Shown: positions 11,853 through 22,877, counted from the first letter of the stretch. The stretch: 64,000 bases of DNA from Mytilus edulis (GCF_963676685.1 NC_092354.1:70110178-70174177), one strand, 5' to 3'. Numbers and translations are program-made. The notes: generated by a model not told the origin, from the letters alone.

Positions 11853-12394
11853 ATGGAAAAAGAATGTATGTATATCAAACTGATAAACACTACGTTACCT
11901 GAAAGTGGATACGATATTCCTGTGCTTAGTATCGGCCATTACTGTTTCAATTTAATTCAAGTGACGGCCATCGTCTGCTTGCTGTTGACTTTTTGTTCTG
12001 CCGTTGGAGTGATTATACTATTACATAAATCAAAAACAGGAAAGACGTTTATGAATTGGCATACACATGAACGATTTTTGTTATACAGATGTATTTGCGA
12101 TATCACTTTTACTTTTATACATACTTTGGACCACGGCCAGATACTGATTACGAAGGACCATGTCCGTCCATGTGGTTTGTGCTCCGTGTATGGTATGCTT
12201 CTGATAAATATTTACATTTCCGAGTCGCTATTTTCTTTAATGTCTGCCTTAAATGCATTTATAACAGTTTATTTTAGAAAGAATGTCAATTATGGAAACA
12301 AAGACTGGAAACTACTTCTTTTACTTAGTCTTGGACCTTTTTTGGGAGTTTTTCTTTTATCGTTCTTTCACGTGTTTGGTCCAAATGGATTTTT
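11853..12394 (+). CDS. GPCR-like 7TM receptor, copy 2, exon 1 (TM1-TM4)
   Basis: Paralogue of 1885-2426, encoding 180 residues plus two bases of the split codon. It starts at ATG 11853 (MEKECMYIK) and ends at the donor GTAAGT (12395). The N-glycosylation site N-T-T, the TM3 cysteine in LCSVYG, TM1-TM4 and the TM4 tryptophan are all kept. An additional cysteine precedes LCSVYG (PCGLC). Most differences from copy 1 are substitutions and there are no frame breaks, so the copy looks functional. The joined protein is 340 residues. Sequence upstream of the ATG is similar in both copies but not clearly coding. Confidence 0.8.
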
Positions 12395-13374
12395 GTAAGT
12401 ATAACAATAAAAAAAAGTTTTTTTCATATTAGACTAATGATTTTGCTTTTAAAATTAATAATTGCTTACTATTTGGGAATACATTGAAATAAGTTATAAG
12501 GTGATATGGGAGTCTCTCACCATCTTGGATTGTAAAATAGCAGAAAACAATAGGTTTAGATTTCCCTTAAAATTAGCAAAATTCGATGTAGCAATGCAAT
12601 TTACTGATAAGAATTTTCATTAAATTATGTTTTTTGAATATTTTTGTTTGATTTCAATTTTCTTTTACTACAAATGTATGTGTGTAAGGGGAGATAACTT
12701 GGAGATTGTATAATGTATAAAAGAATATGAAGGAAATATTTCTATTTTATGTTACAGAAGGAAAAAATATACGGTGACACTATTTTTTCTTTAAATATTC
12801 TGAAATCATCTTTCAATAGCTATGTTCTCAAATTTAAGTTTTTTAATTAGATCCATTAGATACCTTCTATTTACACAATATTAACTTTTCATTGTATAAA
12901 CCATACAAAATGTGTCACTATTTCACAACTTAAAAACCAGCTCGGTGACCTATAAGGTTTAGTATATGTTGGAATATATATCACAATGTATACTTCGATC
13001 ATTTTGGCAAATTATGAAAAATTCTTTCATTTTTAATTTAAAATACCATACCACCTTAAGATTAATTCTTCCACAATTTGCAAGATTGTTTAACGTCCAG
13101 AGGCAATTATTTATGAACATTCAGGACGGCTATAATATAACTAGTCGCTCTCGTCAAAACTTTTGATTAAGCTATGTTTTATAAATAATAATGCACATTT
13201 ACATTTAAAATAAAGCACCAAAATGTAAAAAAACCAAACTGATATTAAAACATGTGAAGTAAAACATAATTAGAATTAAAAGTAAGGGACTGGATTTAAA
13301 AAACGAAACACCCTGGCACGTGTAGCAAACATTATCTATTTATATTTCAACTTTAATTTCGCTTTTCGTTTCAG
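12395..13374 (+). other. Intron of GPCR-like copy 2
   Basis: 980-base GT-AG intron, homologous at both ends and in internal blocks (about 12480-12620 and 12890-13310) to the much longer intron of copy 1. It lacks the family C insertion and the 1.8 kb block. Confidence 0.7.
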
Positions 13375-13855
13375 TTGTGGCTTTGATTCTGTAAAGGGTG
13401 TTATTGCTAATACTATATTATGCACAGGAATAATTGGTTCTGTATTGGTAGCACTTTCAACTATTTACGTGTTCACATGGTACCGAATTTATACAGAATC
13501 AAGAAAACTTAGAAGAAACATGGGCAACAATAGTAGTGTTAGAAATGCAACATTACAATCTGCGAAAGCCATGTGTCTATTTGTAGTTGTTTATGTAATT
13601 CAATGGACATCAACTACTGTCTATGGAATATGGCAGCTAGTTTCTGACGTTCCTCATGAACTATTTGTAGCCCTTGTTTCAATGGCAAATCTTAGTGGTG
13701 TTTACAGTGGAGTAATCTGGCTGTTCTACATGTCAAACAAACATTCTGTTTCAAACCAAGGTCACGGAGAAACAAATCTAGACATGCCAGCTAGAGAGAC
13801 CAGATTCACAAATTATACAGAGCAGAGATCCTCTAATAAACAACGACTCACATAA
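13375..13855 (+). CDS. GPCR-like 7TM receptor, copy 2, exon 2 (TM5-TM7)
   Basis: Acceptor TTTCGTTTCAG ends at 13374. The first base completes the split Phe codon, followed by Cys of extracellular loop 2 and TM5-TM7, ending at TAA 13853-13855. The exon encodes 159 residues after the split codon. The TM6 motif reads VVVYVIQWTS, where copy 1 has QWTP, so the TM6 proline is lost. The tail is four residues longer than in copy 1. Homology to copy 1 continues about 90 bases into the 3' untranslated region. Confidence 0.8.
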
Positions 13856-13945
13856 TTTGGCCTAAAAATATACATGCGTTTTTGCTAATGTTACCTACCC
13901 TAATTTTAAATCATATCATAAGGATTTTATGTAGTTTTTGATCAA

Positions 13946-14297
13946 GCACTATAACATTTATATGTTTTCCCTGTTTAAACCATTCAAAAACACTTTAATT
14001 CATTTGCCTCCCTACGTACTACATTTTTTTATGATTTAACTAAATAAATATTGTTTAATCTAATAGAAACACAATATCGTAAAATCACTATATAAATGTG
14101 TCTGTTTTGAATATGCTATTCAACAAATAATAGATAGGAACAAGTCAAGTTGTGATAATAAAATAACAAAAATAATTTTCTCAGGTTTAAAAAAATATAC
14201 ACGGAAAGCTGTATTGATAATAAATTTATTATAATGCATATTACTTATATAAAGAATCATAATACAATTAAAAACCAATTGTTCAGAGAACAATTGA
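13946..14297. other. No gene seen
   Basis: AT-rich spacer after the second duplication unit. Nothing beyond possible polyadenylation signals is visible. Confidence 0.5.
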
Positions 14298-15465
14298 AGG
14301 TCTTTCCATCAAAACAATGTATTTTGATATGAAAAGTTGTGAAACTAAGTTTCAAATGTCATTTCAATCGTCAAATGATAGCTCCTAGTAAGCTGATTCC
14401 AAAAATATATTGTTTCCATACATTTTTTTTAAATAAGGGAGATAATTTGTTACTTCCGGTTTGAAAAATGTTACTTCCGATTATATTTGAATATTTACTT
14501 GACACTAATTCCAAAAATATCTGGTTCTATATACTTTTATATTAATAAAGTACAAAAAAATAGCTACTTCCGGTTTACAAAAGGTCACTTCCGGTTGTTT
14601 TTTTCAAGGTTAAATGGTTTGATACCTTTTTCTAAAAGTTGTATATCTTTATCATGTACACATATTGAATAAAAGCAAAGGTCAAAATCTAGAACGTCAA
14701 ATTAAGCTATGACCTTGAGATCAATTTCAAGGTCATAAACCAAGGACCTCAAATCAAAAGACCATAGGTCTTAATTATATTTAGTTAATGAGTTATATCA
14801 CCAAACGCGTATTTTTAAATACAAGAGGGGAGAAAACTCCCTTTTACATTCAGCGTACGCTTGCAATCAAAATTTACATCTTACGACATGTCGCAACTAA
14901 CAATTTAGTAAAAATAATTTGTTGATATCTTATACAGTCTTTGGATATAAGTGAAAATAAGCCAAATTCAAATATTAGAATATGACCTTGACCTTTGACC
15001 TTGACCTAGTTTTCATTTTTAGGGACCAAGGATCTCAAATCAAAAGATGCTAGGTCTCTATCACTTATGATTTATAAGATAGAAATTCACATCACTTATA
15101 TCAGATGCATAAGGGGAAATAACTCTCATATGGAGCGGTCATATCGCTTCGGTCAAAATAGGACAAATCATGCCAAGGATATAACGAGCAATTTTGTAAA
15201 ATAAATTTGTCATAATCTTTTACGGTTGCGAAGGAGATGCGATAACAAGGAAAACAGTGTTTGGGGAGATAACTCCTACAAAGAAAAGTATTTGTTTACG
15301 CAGGGTAAATTTCAAAAGCGCATAAACTGTTCGATATCATATACAAAATATCTAAGCGACATATTGCGAAACAAATGTTTATCGCAAGAACAAAATTAGG
15401 CGGAAGAAAAAAAAAATAATCAGAAGAAAAACAATAGGTCTTTCCACAGAAAAGTGGAAAGACCT
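14298..15465. mobile_element. Non-autonomous TIR element with terminal hairpin
   Basis: Bounded by AGGTCTTTCCA on the left and TGGAAAGACCT on the right. The right end also contains a hairpin, AGGTCTTTCCAC, four to six bases, then GTGGAAAGACCT. The interior has repeated ACTTCCGGTTT, GACCTTGACC and GGGAGATAACT motifs and no supported frame. It resembles the long non-coding DNA elements common in bivalves; its superfamily is not identified. Confidence 0.5.
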
Positions 15466-15499
15466 AATAAACATAATAATTATACATTTAAATTCCTAC

Positions 15500-15760
15500 A
15501 CCATGTTTATGGTCCAACAATTGTATCCTACTGTTAAAATATCAGACTTAACAATAAATAACCATGAAATTATTATACATGATATAAAAAAAAACTCGTC
15601 GAAACATCAACCCAACAATGTTAGATCTGTAAATTTGCTTTCGCAAATTTTTTGTTCTTCCCTCGCCGGGATTCGAACCCATGCTACTGAGATATCGTGA
15701 CAACAAATCGCCTGCACTGCAGCCGTCCCGCTAGACCACACGACCACCTGGGCTTCACAA
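15500..15760 (-). repeat. tRNA-derived SINE (minus strand)
   Basis: On the minus strand there is an A-box-like TGTGGTCTAGCGGG near 15746-15727 and a perfect B box GGTTCGAATCC at about 15678-15668. These are followed by a non-tRNA body towards 15500 that includes a GTTGGGTTGATGTTT stretch. A tRNA-derived head with an unrelated tail is the SINE layout. The cloverleaf is not intact enough for a true tRNA gene. It may belong to the bivalve Rudi-type SINEs, but this cannot be confirmed here. Confidence 0.65.
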
Positions 15761-15869
15761 TAATACAGCTTTCGGTGGCCGTGTGTTACCTTTCCTCGTC
15801 AGTTTTAATCTAGCGTCGTACAGCAGTACATGATATATGAGGCATGGAGATGTTTTATATATATAAACT

Positions 15870-16140
15870 TGATTGAAATAATTGGAACACTCTCAGGTCT
15901 TAAACTTGACCGATCGAAAACAGAGGCCATATGGCTAGGCAAACTAAAAAGTTGCAAAGATAAATATGAAAATATATAACTGGAATAAAGAACCTATTAA
16001 AAGACTACGGGTATACTTTGGACTTAACAAATATGAATGTGACAGATTAAATACAGAAAGAATTTTTAGAAAGTCTCAAGATGCAATCAATAGCTATAAC
16101 CACTCTGTGCTGGTATTTGAATGGATAAAATCCAGCATTT
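15870..16140 (+). pseudogene. Degraded LINE reverse-transcriptase fragment
   Basis: Translation gives LSGLKLDRSKTEAIWLGKL near 15892-15948. After stops it continues in the neighbourhood as WNKEPIKRLRVYFG with a following NTERIFRKSQDAINS. These match the thumb-side part of non-LTR retrotransposon RTs, where GLKLN.KKTE...WLG is followed by I.WP.EPIK.LGV.FG. There are several stops and no flanking RT core, so it is a dead fragment. The clade is uncertain. Confidence 0.65.
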
Positions 16141-16542
16141 ATTAGTTCTTAATAAAATTAAACATGATTGAAAGAGAAGAGGAAAAGGGGGAGTACTTAC
16201 TGCATACATGTAACACTCCAAAAACCAGACATGTTGGAGTTTTCTAATCTGGGTCATGTCTAGGGGTACATGCAGCTAGGGATAATTAGGAAAAAGATTG
16301 TACATTAAATTATTGCATGTGTGTTAAGATGTTCGATGATAAAAAAAGAGGAAAGTATGCCAATGGAATTGTTTTGATTTCAGTCTAGAATAAATTTTAG
16401 ATTCAAATAACGGTATGAAAAGACCCATCGAACCGGAAATTTGATATTTTGCCGAAACTAGTACAAAGAGGAATAACTCAATTTATAAAAATGGAATAAA
16501 GGAAAAAAAAGAATATCAATTTAATTGTGGAGTTTGCCTTAA

Positions 16543-17115
16543 AGTCACAAGAAACCTCAAATTAAAAAAAAATATGCATATGTTTTTTTTATAACTAAAT
16601 CATTTGTAAATGGATAGTCTTCATTATACAACTTATGAACATATACTGTTTTCTGAGGAAAATTCTTTAATTTTTCCACATTTAGAAGAAGTTTACTTAT
16701 ATTTAACTTTTTGCTTCCAGGAAGCAATTCGTCGACATATTTTCCGTATGCATAGTGACCTGAGCGTGACCATCTTCGTAAAAATCCGGTGATCGCAATA
16801 CGCATGGATCTGTCATTAAAATAAACAATTATCTGATTATAAATGTTAAACACGTGCTCAATACCAATGATTTTTGTTATTTGTTTACTATAAGGTGACA
16901 ATCGGTAAACTTCGGCTTCATTACACGGCATTTAATGAACAGCCATATTTGTTAAATCATAACAGACGGAGAGAAAACAAATTGACGATTATACGATATA
17001 TTTGAGTAGAAAATGATAAAATCGTGCACAGAGGACTAAGTTTACGATATATACATGTATTGGTTCAAGAATTGGATAAACATTATTTTTCACCACTCCC
17101 TCGTTTCATATGACT
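16543..17115. mobile_element. TTAA-flanked MITE, family S, copy A
   Basis: Flanked by TTAA at 16539-16542 and 17116-17119. The right terminus is GTTTCATATGACT; the left terminus AGTCACAAGAAACC is a diverged copy. A second, inverted-orientation copy is at 58207-58744. A 124-codon frame on the minus strand (16557-16931) lies inside. The same stretch in the other copy is broken by stops, so the frame is probably incidental or a decayed captured exon. Confidence 0.7.
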
Positions 17116-17219
17116 TTAATTAACATATGTATAGAAATTATGTAATTAGATTAGCACTAGATATAATATGATTCAGATTGTCTATGAAATATTATGTACA
17201 GATTGTTTTTAATAACTTC

Positions 17220-18226
17220 TATTAGAGTTAGCTGATGATGAGCAGGCTCTCAATGGGACCTCGCTGGTAACAGGTGTTGATGTCAGTCCTGCTAACGGTC
17301 GAAATATGTTTGCGCTGACACTTAAGGAATATGAACTTTTTGCATAGGCTGGACGTGGTGTTCTAGCTTGGTTATCAGTCTCTGGGACGTCGAAAGAAAT
17401 GTTTAGTTTAAGGAACCGAGTAAGATCTTTCTCGGTTTTAATTTGAAATGTCTCGTCTTTGGTTAAGTTCCGTACTAGAATGTTCCCATCATGAGTCTAG
17501 CAGCTGTTTATAAGCTTATCGTGTTTCAGTTTTCTTGCTTTTCGAAATAGTGTCGCTTGCTTTAATGTTAGAGCCTCGTTGACATATCTTCTTTTTTTTT
17601 ACATTATCTTGCTCATTATTGACCATCTTCAAGTTCTTTTTGTTACTGTACACCAATGCTCTATCTCGGTATGATATAAAGCAAATTATGATATCACGAG
17701 TTTTTCCCTTTTTTCTTCCGCAGATACGATGTGTGCAGCCTATATCACGAAGAGACAATTTTCTGTCATGGTGTTTGATTATCATTTTGTTTATGACGGA
17801 CAGAACTTTAGAGTCTGTTTCTTTAACAAAGGTGGCTGTTTCAGGTTCTGGGATACCGCTTATTTTTAAACAAGTTCTTCTGGAATACTGTTCCATATCA
17901 TCTAAGCGAAGTTCAAGTGTATTAATATGGTTTTGAAGTTCGTCAAAAACATCTGACCTGAAAACATCTATAAGGCAATTTCGAATATTTTGATTTTTTA
18001 GCAGTTCATCTACAAGAACCTTTATGGAATTATCATCTCTTGACACAAATTGAATAAAGTCTGCAATTTCAGACACATTGGAATCAGAGTCACTTATACG
18101 CTAGCGTTTGGCCGCGGATACGGATCGGTTTCTCTGTGATGTTCTAGTGGCTGACTGGTTGGGTTTGAAACCACCCCTCCATTTACCACTACCTCGATCC
18201 CTGCCGTGCCTACCACCGCCTGTCAT
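17220..18226 (-). pseudogene. LINE ORF1 (L1 ORF1p-like), decayed
   Basis: The minus-strand frame starts at ATG 18226-18224 with a Gly/Arg-rich N terminus (MTGGGRHGRDRG). It meets TAG at 18103-18101 and then stays open for 186 residues to 17516. That part has a coiled-coil-like stretch with LRLDDMEQYSRRTCLKISGI and a following RRM-like segment ending in SYRDRALVYSNKKNLK, the pattern of L1/Tx1-type ORF1 nucleic-acid chaperones. Near 17585 an A/T run shifts the frame. In the new frame YVNEALT, a TAG in place of an expected Trp codon, and THDGNILV continue to about 17225. No ORF2 follows. It is a dead copy with at least two nonsense changes and one frameshift. Confidence 0.75.
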
Positions 18227-19281
18227 GGTTTTCAATTATGTTATTTTCACAATGTACGAAAGGTACAATTATTGTCAGTTGGATTATTTGTGAAATAATA
18301 CAGATGTTTCTCTGAATCACTCGTTGATACACGTGCATATATTGTACGATATAATAATTGTAAATACTAAGATTGCTGAGTGTAATGTTTATGTTTTTGT
18401 TATCGTATGGATTGCCCGACAGGTAATGGTCAGTTGTAATAGTGAACACTTATCACTCGTAGATGTTTATATTCTCAGGATGTCTTTCATTCAACTCAAA
18501 ATTCAATAATTACAGATTGTTTTTATAATTAATGTTTTGATAATAAACCAAATTGAATATCCATTTTACCGTTTTCTTAACATCAAAAACTCACTCTAAC
18601 ATTATGAATTGGACTTTTTTCTTCTCCTTAAAAATACACGACTGTTCACTTCAAAGCCATCTTATTAACTCATGAGCAATCTACAAGACGGAAGATCTGT
18701 CAAGATTAGACAATATTTTCTCACATTTACGTTTTTTTTCAGTTTTAAGTGGATAATTAACTGTTGACACAGAGATATGTCTTGCCTATGTGTGACATCA
18801 GAGTATTATGTAGACGTTGAAATCAAATAACAATATTTCATCATGTGAACTATGCAAAACTTTTAAAGTCAATAAACCGTGACTGAAAGTTCAGGGTCAA
18901 ATTACCACGGTGACCATGGAAATTAGAAAGTACAAGAAAAATATAATATTGATAACTGTACTTTAACAGGTTTATATAAAATGTTAGCTAATTAATTTAA
19001 TTAACTCTCCTTGGTGTTAACATTAATTAGAATCTGCACAAGGTTTCTATATTCTGAACAAAAGACAATTATGAATAAAAGTAGATATGTGAGTAAGTTA
19101 CATTAATGAGACACTTTGTATACTTTACGGTCGTCCATCACAGATGAACAAATTAAGTACCAATCGCTCTAAGAATTAGGCAGTGTGAAATCATTACAAA
19201 CAAAAACCCACTCAAGTTAGACATTAATTGGTATTTTTATTCAGAAATGAAGAAGTATGTCAGGTACAGTGAAGATCACTT
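18227..19281. other. No gene; weak dispersed repeat (family E)
   Basis: About 18740-18920 shares an AGAGATATGTCT stretch, a CAAAACTTTTAAAGTCAATAAACC-like stretch and a following GGTCA.G..CAAAT pattern with 29390-29600. This suggests an old dispersed repeat. Nothing else is supported. Confidence 0.4.
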
Positions 19282-19512
19282 GTAACCTCTCATTAGAACT
19301 GCCATACTAATCTGTCATAGAACTGTTCTAATCTGTCCTAGAACAGTTCTACCTAGAACAGTTCTACCCTAGAACTGTTCTAAGTAGAACAGTCAGAATC
19401 AGTTCTATGTAGAACTGACTAAATCAGTTCTAGGTAGAACTGTCAGGATCAGTTCTAGGGTAGAACTGTCTAAAACTGTTCTAGGTAGAACTGTCCAAAT
19501 CAGTTCTACCTA
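19282..19512. repeat. Array of AGTTCTAGGTAGAACT palindromes
   Basis: About ten partly degenerate copies of a palindrome of the form AGTTCTA(C/G)(C/G)TAGAACT, spaced at about 20-26 bases. The right edge runs directly into the YLDD codons of the reverse transcriptase at 19507, sharing AGTTCTACCTAGA with the array unit. It could be the terminus of a MITE with subterminal repeats that replaced the 5' half of the retroelement. Confidence 0.75.
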
Positions 19513-20446
19513 GACGATATAGGTTCAGCTGAAACGACAGAATTTGCCGGGAATGGTTTTCACATTCTCAAATCCTTAATTGATGATCTTGGTTTTAAAG
19601 TTGCAGAGCAAAAGTGTTGTGCACCTGACACAAATATGATATTTCTTGGAAAACACTTTCACACTGTAAACATGACAATTTCTATTACCAATGACAAATT
19701 ATGTGAAATAAAAGGAGTTATTAAGAAATTATTGACTAAAAAAACTCTCACAAGAAAAAAGCTTAAATCAATTATTGGAAAGTTGTCCTACATAGCTGAT
19801 TGTATTAGATCTGCAAGGTTATTCGTTGCGCGCTTGCTTGCTCTACTCAGAACTGTATCACAAAAAGGTCATCACATTAATTTGAATGGCGAATCCAAAA
19901 AAGACTTGAAATGGGTTTTAAAGATTCAATGGACAAACTGCCATTTCAGAACATATCTGGACCATACCGGACCAATTAATACAAACTGATGCGTCTTTAT
20001 CAGGAATAGGTGGTATTTTTTATAATAGTTGCATCACTGAGTACTTTCATTGTGATATACATACATCTTGGTCAGGTCACCATATTAGTGTTTATGAACT
20101 TCTGGCTGTCCTGATCAGTTTTAAAGTGTGGGGAAAAAAACTGCAAAATAAACGTATTGTGTTGCAATGTGACAATTCATCTTCAGTCAGTCTACTTAAT
20201 ACAGGTAGATGTCGTGATAAAATCATGCTTAGCATAGCAAGAAACATTTGGTTAATTTGTGCTGAATATAACATTCAGATCAAAGCGATTCATATTCAAG
20301 GAATAAACAATCGAGCAGCAGATATATTGTCGCGTTGGACATCACTTGAAAACCCTTATGCAAAACTGTCGACTGCTTTAGATGACAATTATATGTTAGA
20401 TATTGAAGTGTTGGACAAATTTTTTAAGTTAGACTTTTCAATTTAA
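19507..20446 (+). pseudogene. RT-RNase H of a tyrosine-recombinase retrotransposon (5' truncated)
   Basis: Starts abruptly at the catalytic box YLDDIGSAE. It continues through FLGKHF (19642 on), the thumb with KLKSIIGKLSYIADC, and a connection to RNase H. The frame breaks at about 19950-19975, where the RT frame ends at TGA 19989; RNase H continues in another frame. All four RNase H acidic positions are visible: TDAS at about 20000, YELLAV, CDNSS and AADILSR. The palm and fingers upstream of YLDD are missing, replaced by the palindrome array. The DIRS-type RT signature plus the recombinase downstream places it in the DIRS/Ngaro/PAT order. Confidence 0.8.
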
Positions 20447-20464
20447 TTTCAGAAACCGTATCAG

Positions 20465-21437
20465 ATGAATGGCTATCACTTCGTCGGAATGCAAGATCAG
20501 TTTTTAAAGCAGCTTTCAGACCGGGAACTGAAAAAAAATTTGAGGACTCAGCTTAATACATACCTTTTGTTTTGTGAAAAGTTTTGTAGATCAGCATTTC
20601 CTGTTGATCAAGAGACACTCTGCGGATATGTGTGTTTTTTGTCAGATAACTTTAAGAATAGTGGATCCGTTAGAAACTACTTATCAGGTGTTAAAACTTT
20701 TAAATTTTGATACTGAGGAATTTAATTCACCGTCGCTCAGGCTAACCTTGTCAGGTATTGACAAGCTTAATGCTAATGTTCCAAATATAAAATTACCATT
20801 TGAACCATATCATTTGAACTGCATGTTTGAAGTCCTAGATATGACAAGTGTACAGGATGCTGTGATGTGGGCTGTTATTATGATAAGCTTTTATGCTATG
20901 CTTAGAAAATCACAATTCGCTAACAATTCAAGGACAACGTTTAACCCTAAGGAGCAATTAACCAGAGGTGATATTCAAATTACTGAGGAAGGATTAATTA
21001 TAGATATACAGTGGTCAAAAACTAGTCAAAAACACAAAAATATTCACCATATTCCTCTTAAAAGAGTCGAGGATTGTGTTCTATGTCCATTACTAGCTTA
21101 TTCTAGAATGGTAACAATATTGCCTGCACTACCAGGAGAACCCGCTTTTGGTCTAAGTGATAGTAAGGGAAAGATTTGAGCCTTTTCAAAGTCAGACATA
21201 GATAAAATTGTTCACAAACTCTTAGTGCGTTGCAGAATGGATACTTCACAATACTCGTTTCATAGCTTTCGTAGAGGCGGTGCAACTTATGCATCAGCTG
21301 CTGGATGCACAGACTCGGACATTTGTACAATAGGCAATTGGGCTTCCTCTTTCTACAAGGGCTACATCAAACACTCTACTGACAAATTTTATTACATCTC
21401 ACGCAACATGGGACTTTTTTGTAAACTTTCCAACTGA
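20465..21437 (+). pseudogene. Tyrosine recombinase of the same retrotransposon
   Basis: The frame opens at 20465 with a SAM-like N-terminal core-binding domain. It shifts by one base near 20697 and stays open to a single in-frame TGA at 21177-21179, then runs on to 21437. All catalytic landmarks survive: Arg in MLRKSQF, the HxxR box in FHSFRRGGATYA, and the nucleophile region WASSFYKGYIKHS. This recombinase inserts the circular cDNA of DIRS-like elements. With one frameshift and one nonsense codon the copy is inactive but young. Confidence 0.85.
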
Positions 21438-21500
21438 AATATCCATGATTTTTTTGTCCTCTATTTCTTCTGATCTCTGTGCTTGGCATTGCGTTGCCTT

Positions 21501-21674
21501 GGTGATTGTGGTGTTCAGTTTTTATATGACATATTGTTGAACATAACATTGTTTCTTTATGCGTGTTTGCATATTTATATTTTGTATGCGTATTTGTATT
21601 TGATTTATTAAACACCACCTTTGAATGCCAGCACAGACTTCAGTTTTATATAGCCATTCTGAAAGTACAGTACA
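21501..21674 (+). repeat. Split direct repeat, first copy (B1)
   Basis: 174 bases beginning GGTGATTGTGGTGTTCAG and ending CTGAAAGTACAGTACA. It is repeated almost exactly at 21985-22164 in the same orientation. It starts 64 bases after the recombinase frame. Together with the roughly 310-base spacer it matches the B1-A2-B2 end of Ngaro/PAT-type elements. Confidence 0.85.
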
Positions 21675-21984
21675 AAGTGGTTAAACATGGCTAGTCATTT
21701 TGTTTAATTTGTTCGGGGCGTACTCCATGTTTTAGATTCTCCACTTTAGCTCTTTCTTAAAAGAGATAAGTTTAGCACATCTATTATTGATCCAAATTGA
21801 AAGTAACCACGTTTTTATCCCTCCCGCCCACCCACTTAAGAATCATTGTTTGCATTTCATATGTATTATGTTGAAATGTTTTTTACTTGATATGTCTTAG
21901 CTTGCAACTTTAGTGAAATGTTGTTTGCATTTCTTTTGACATTTTGTTTTGTTTTAATTTTTCAAAATTATTTTGACATTTTTA
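21675..21984 (+). other. Putative A2 segment between split direct repeats
   Basis: 310 bases between B1 and B2. In Ngaro/PAT-type elements the A2 segment repeats the extreme 5' end (A1). That 5' end is not present in this window, so the identity cannot be checked here. Confidence 0.5.
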
Positions 21985-22164
21985 GGTGATTGTGGTGTTC
22001 AGTTTTTATATGACATATTGTTGAACATAACATTGTTTCTTTATGCGTGTTTGCATATTTATATTCTGTATGCGTATGCGTATTTGCATTTGATTTATTA
22101 AACACCACCTTTGAATGCCAGCACAGACTTCAGTTTTATATAGCCATTCTGAAAGTACAGTACA
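21985..22164 (+). repeat. Split direct repeat, second copy (B2)
   Basis: Copy of 21501-21674 with a six-base TGCGTA expansion. It is likely the 3' end of the tyrosine-recombinase retrotransposon. The Harbinger element starts 53 bases later. Confidence 0.85.
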
Positions 22165-22274
22165 CATTTTTGGATTGGTAGTAAAATACATGTCAGCTCC
22201 TGATTGTTTTATCCTAATACCCCCTTCACATACACGAATGTGTCTTACGATTCCTTACGAATGTTGTTTGTTTT

Positions 22275-22800
22275 AATAAATATATATATATATTAGTCAA
22301 ATGCAAGCATTCGCAAGCAATCGTAAACCACTCGCAAGCAATCGTAAATCACTCGCAAGCAATCGTAAACCACTCTTAAACAAATCGTAGACATTCGCAG
22401 ACAATCGTATCGATTCGTAAAACTATTTGGAAATTTTTGGACATGCCAAAAATTTTACACGAATGTCCAAGAATCATTTCATTCGTAAAGAGCTCGCAAA
22501 TCACTCGCAACAATTCGTTAATGCATCGTTAACCGATCGCAACAACTCGTAAATCATTCGCAAGAAATCGTGAACAGTTTGAATTAAGAATGTTTAACGA
22601 TTCATTTACGAATAGTTGCGAGCAGTTTACGATCGCTTTGCGATGGATTAACGAATTGATACGAATTCACGCGAGTGCTTTACGAATATATCCGATTGCT
22701 TTACGAATGTATACGAATACTTTGCGACTGCTTTGCGAGTGCTTTGCGAATGTTTTACAAATAGGAATATTTAACAAATGATTTGACGATAAAATTGGGG
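22275..22800. repeat. Left subterminal array of TCGTAA/TCGCAA motifs
   Basis: Dozens of ACTCGCAA, AATCGTAAA and ATTCGTAA words at spacings near 10-12 bases. They read in one orientation up to about 22580 and inverted (TTTACGAATA, TTGCGA) from about 22600 on. They are probably binding sites for the element-encoded proteins. The mirror array is at 27395-27725. Confidence 0.8.
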
Positions 22801-22877
22801 TTTTGTTTTTATTCTAATAGTTCGTTTCAGTTGTTATAAAATCGTGGAAGAAGGAAGTCGCATTTTACTATTGAATC

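Noticed and set aside
15657-15765. tRNA gene on the minus strand
   Set aside because: A and B boxes are present but the arms do not form a full cloverleaf and a SINE body follows, so it is called a tRNA-derived SINE.
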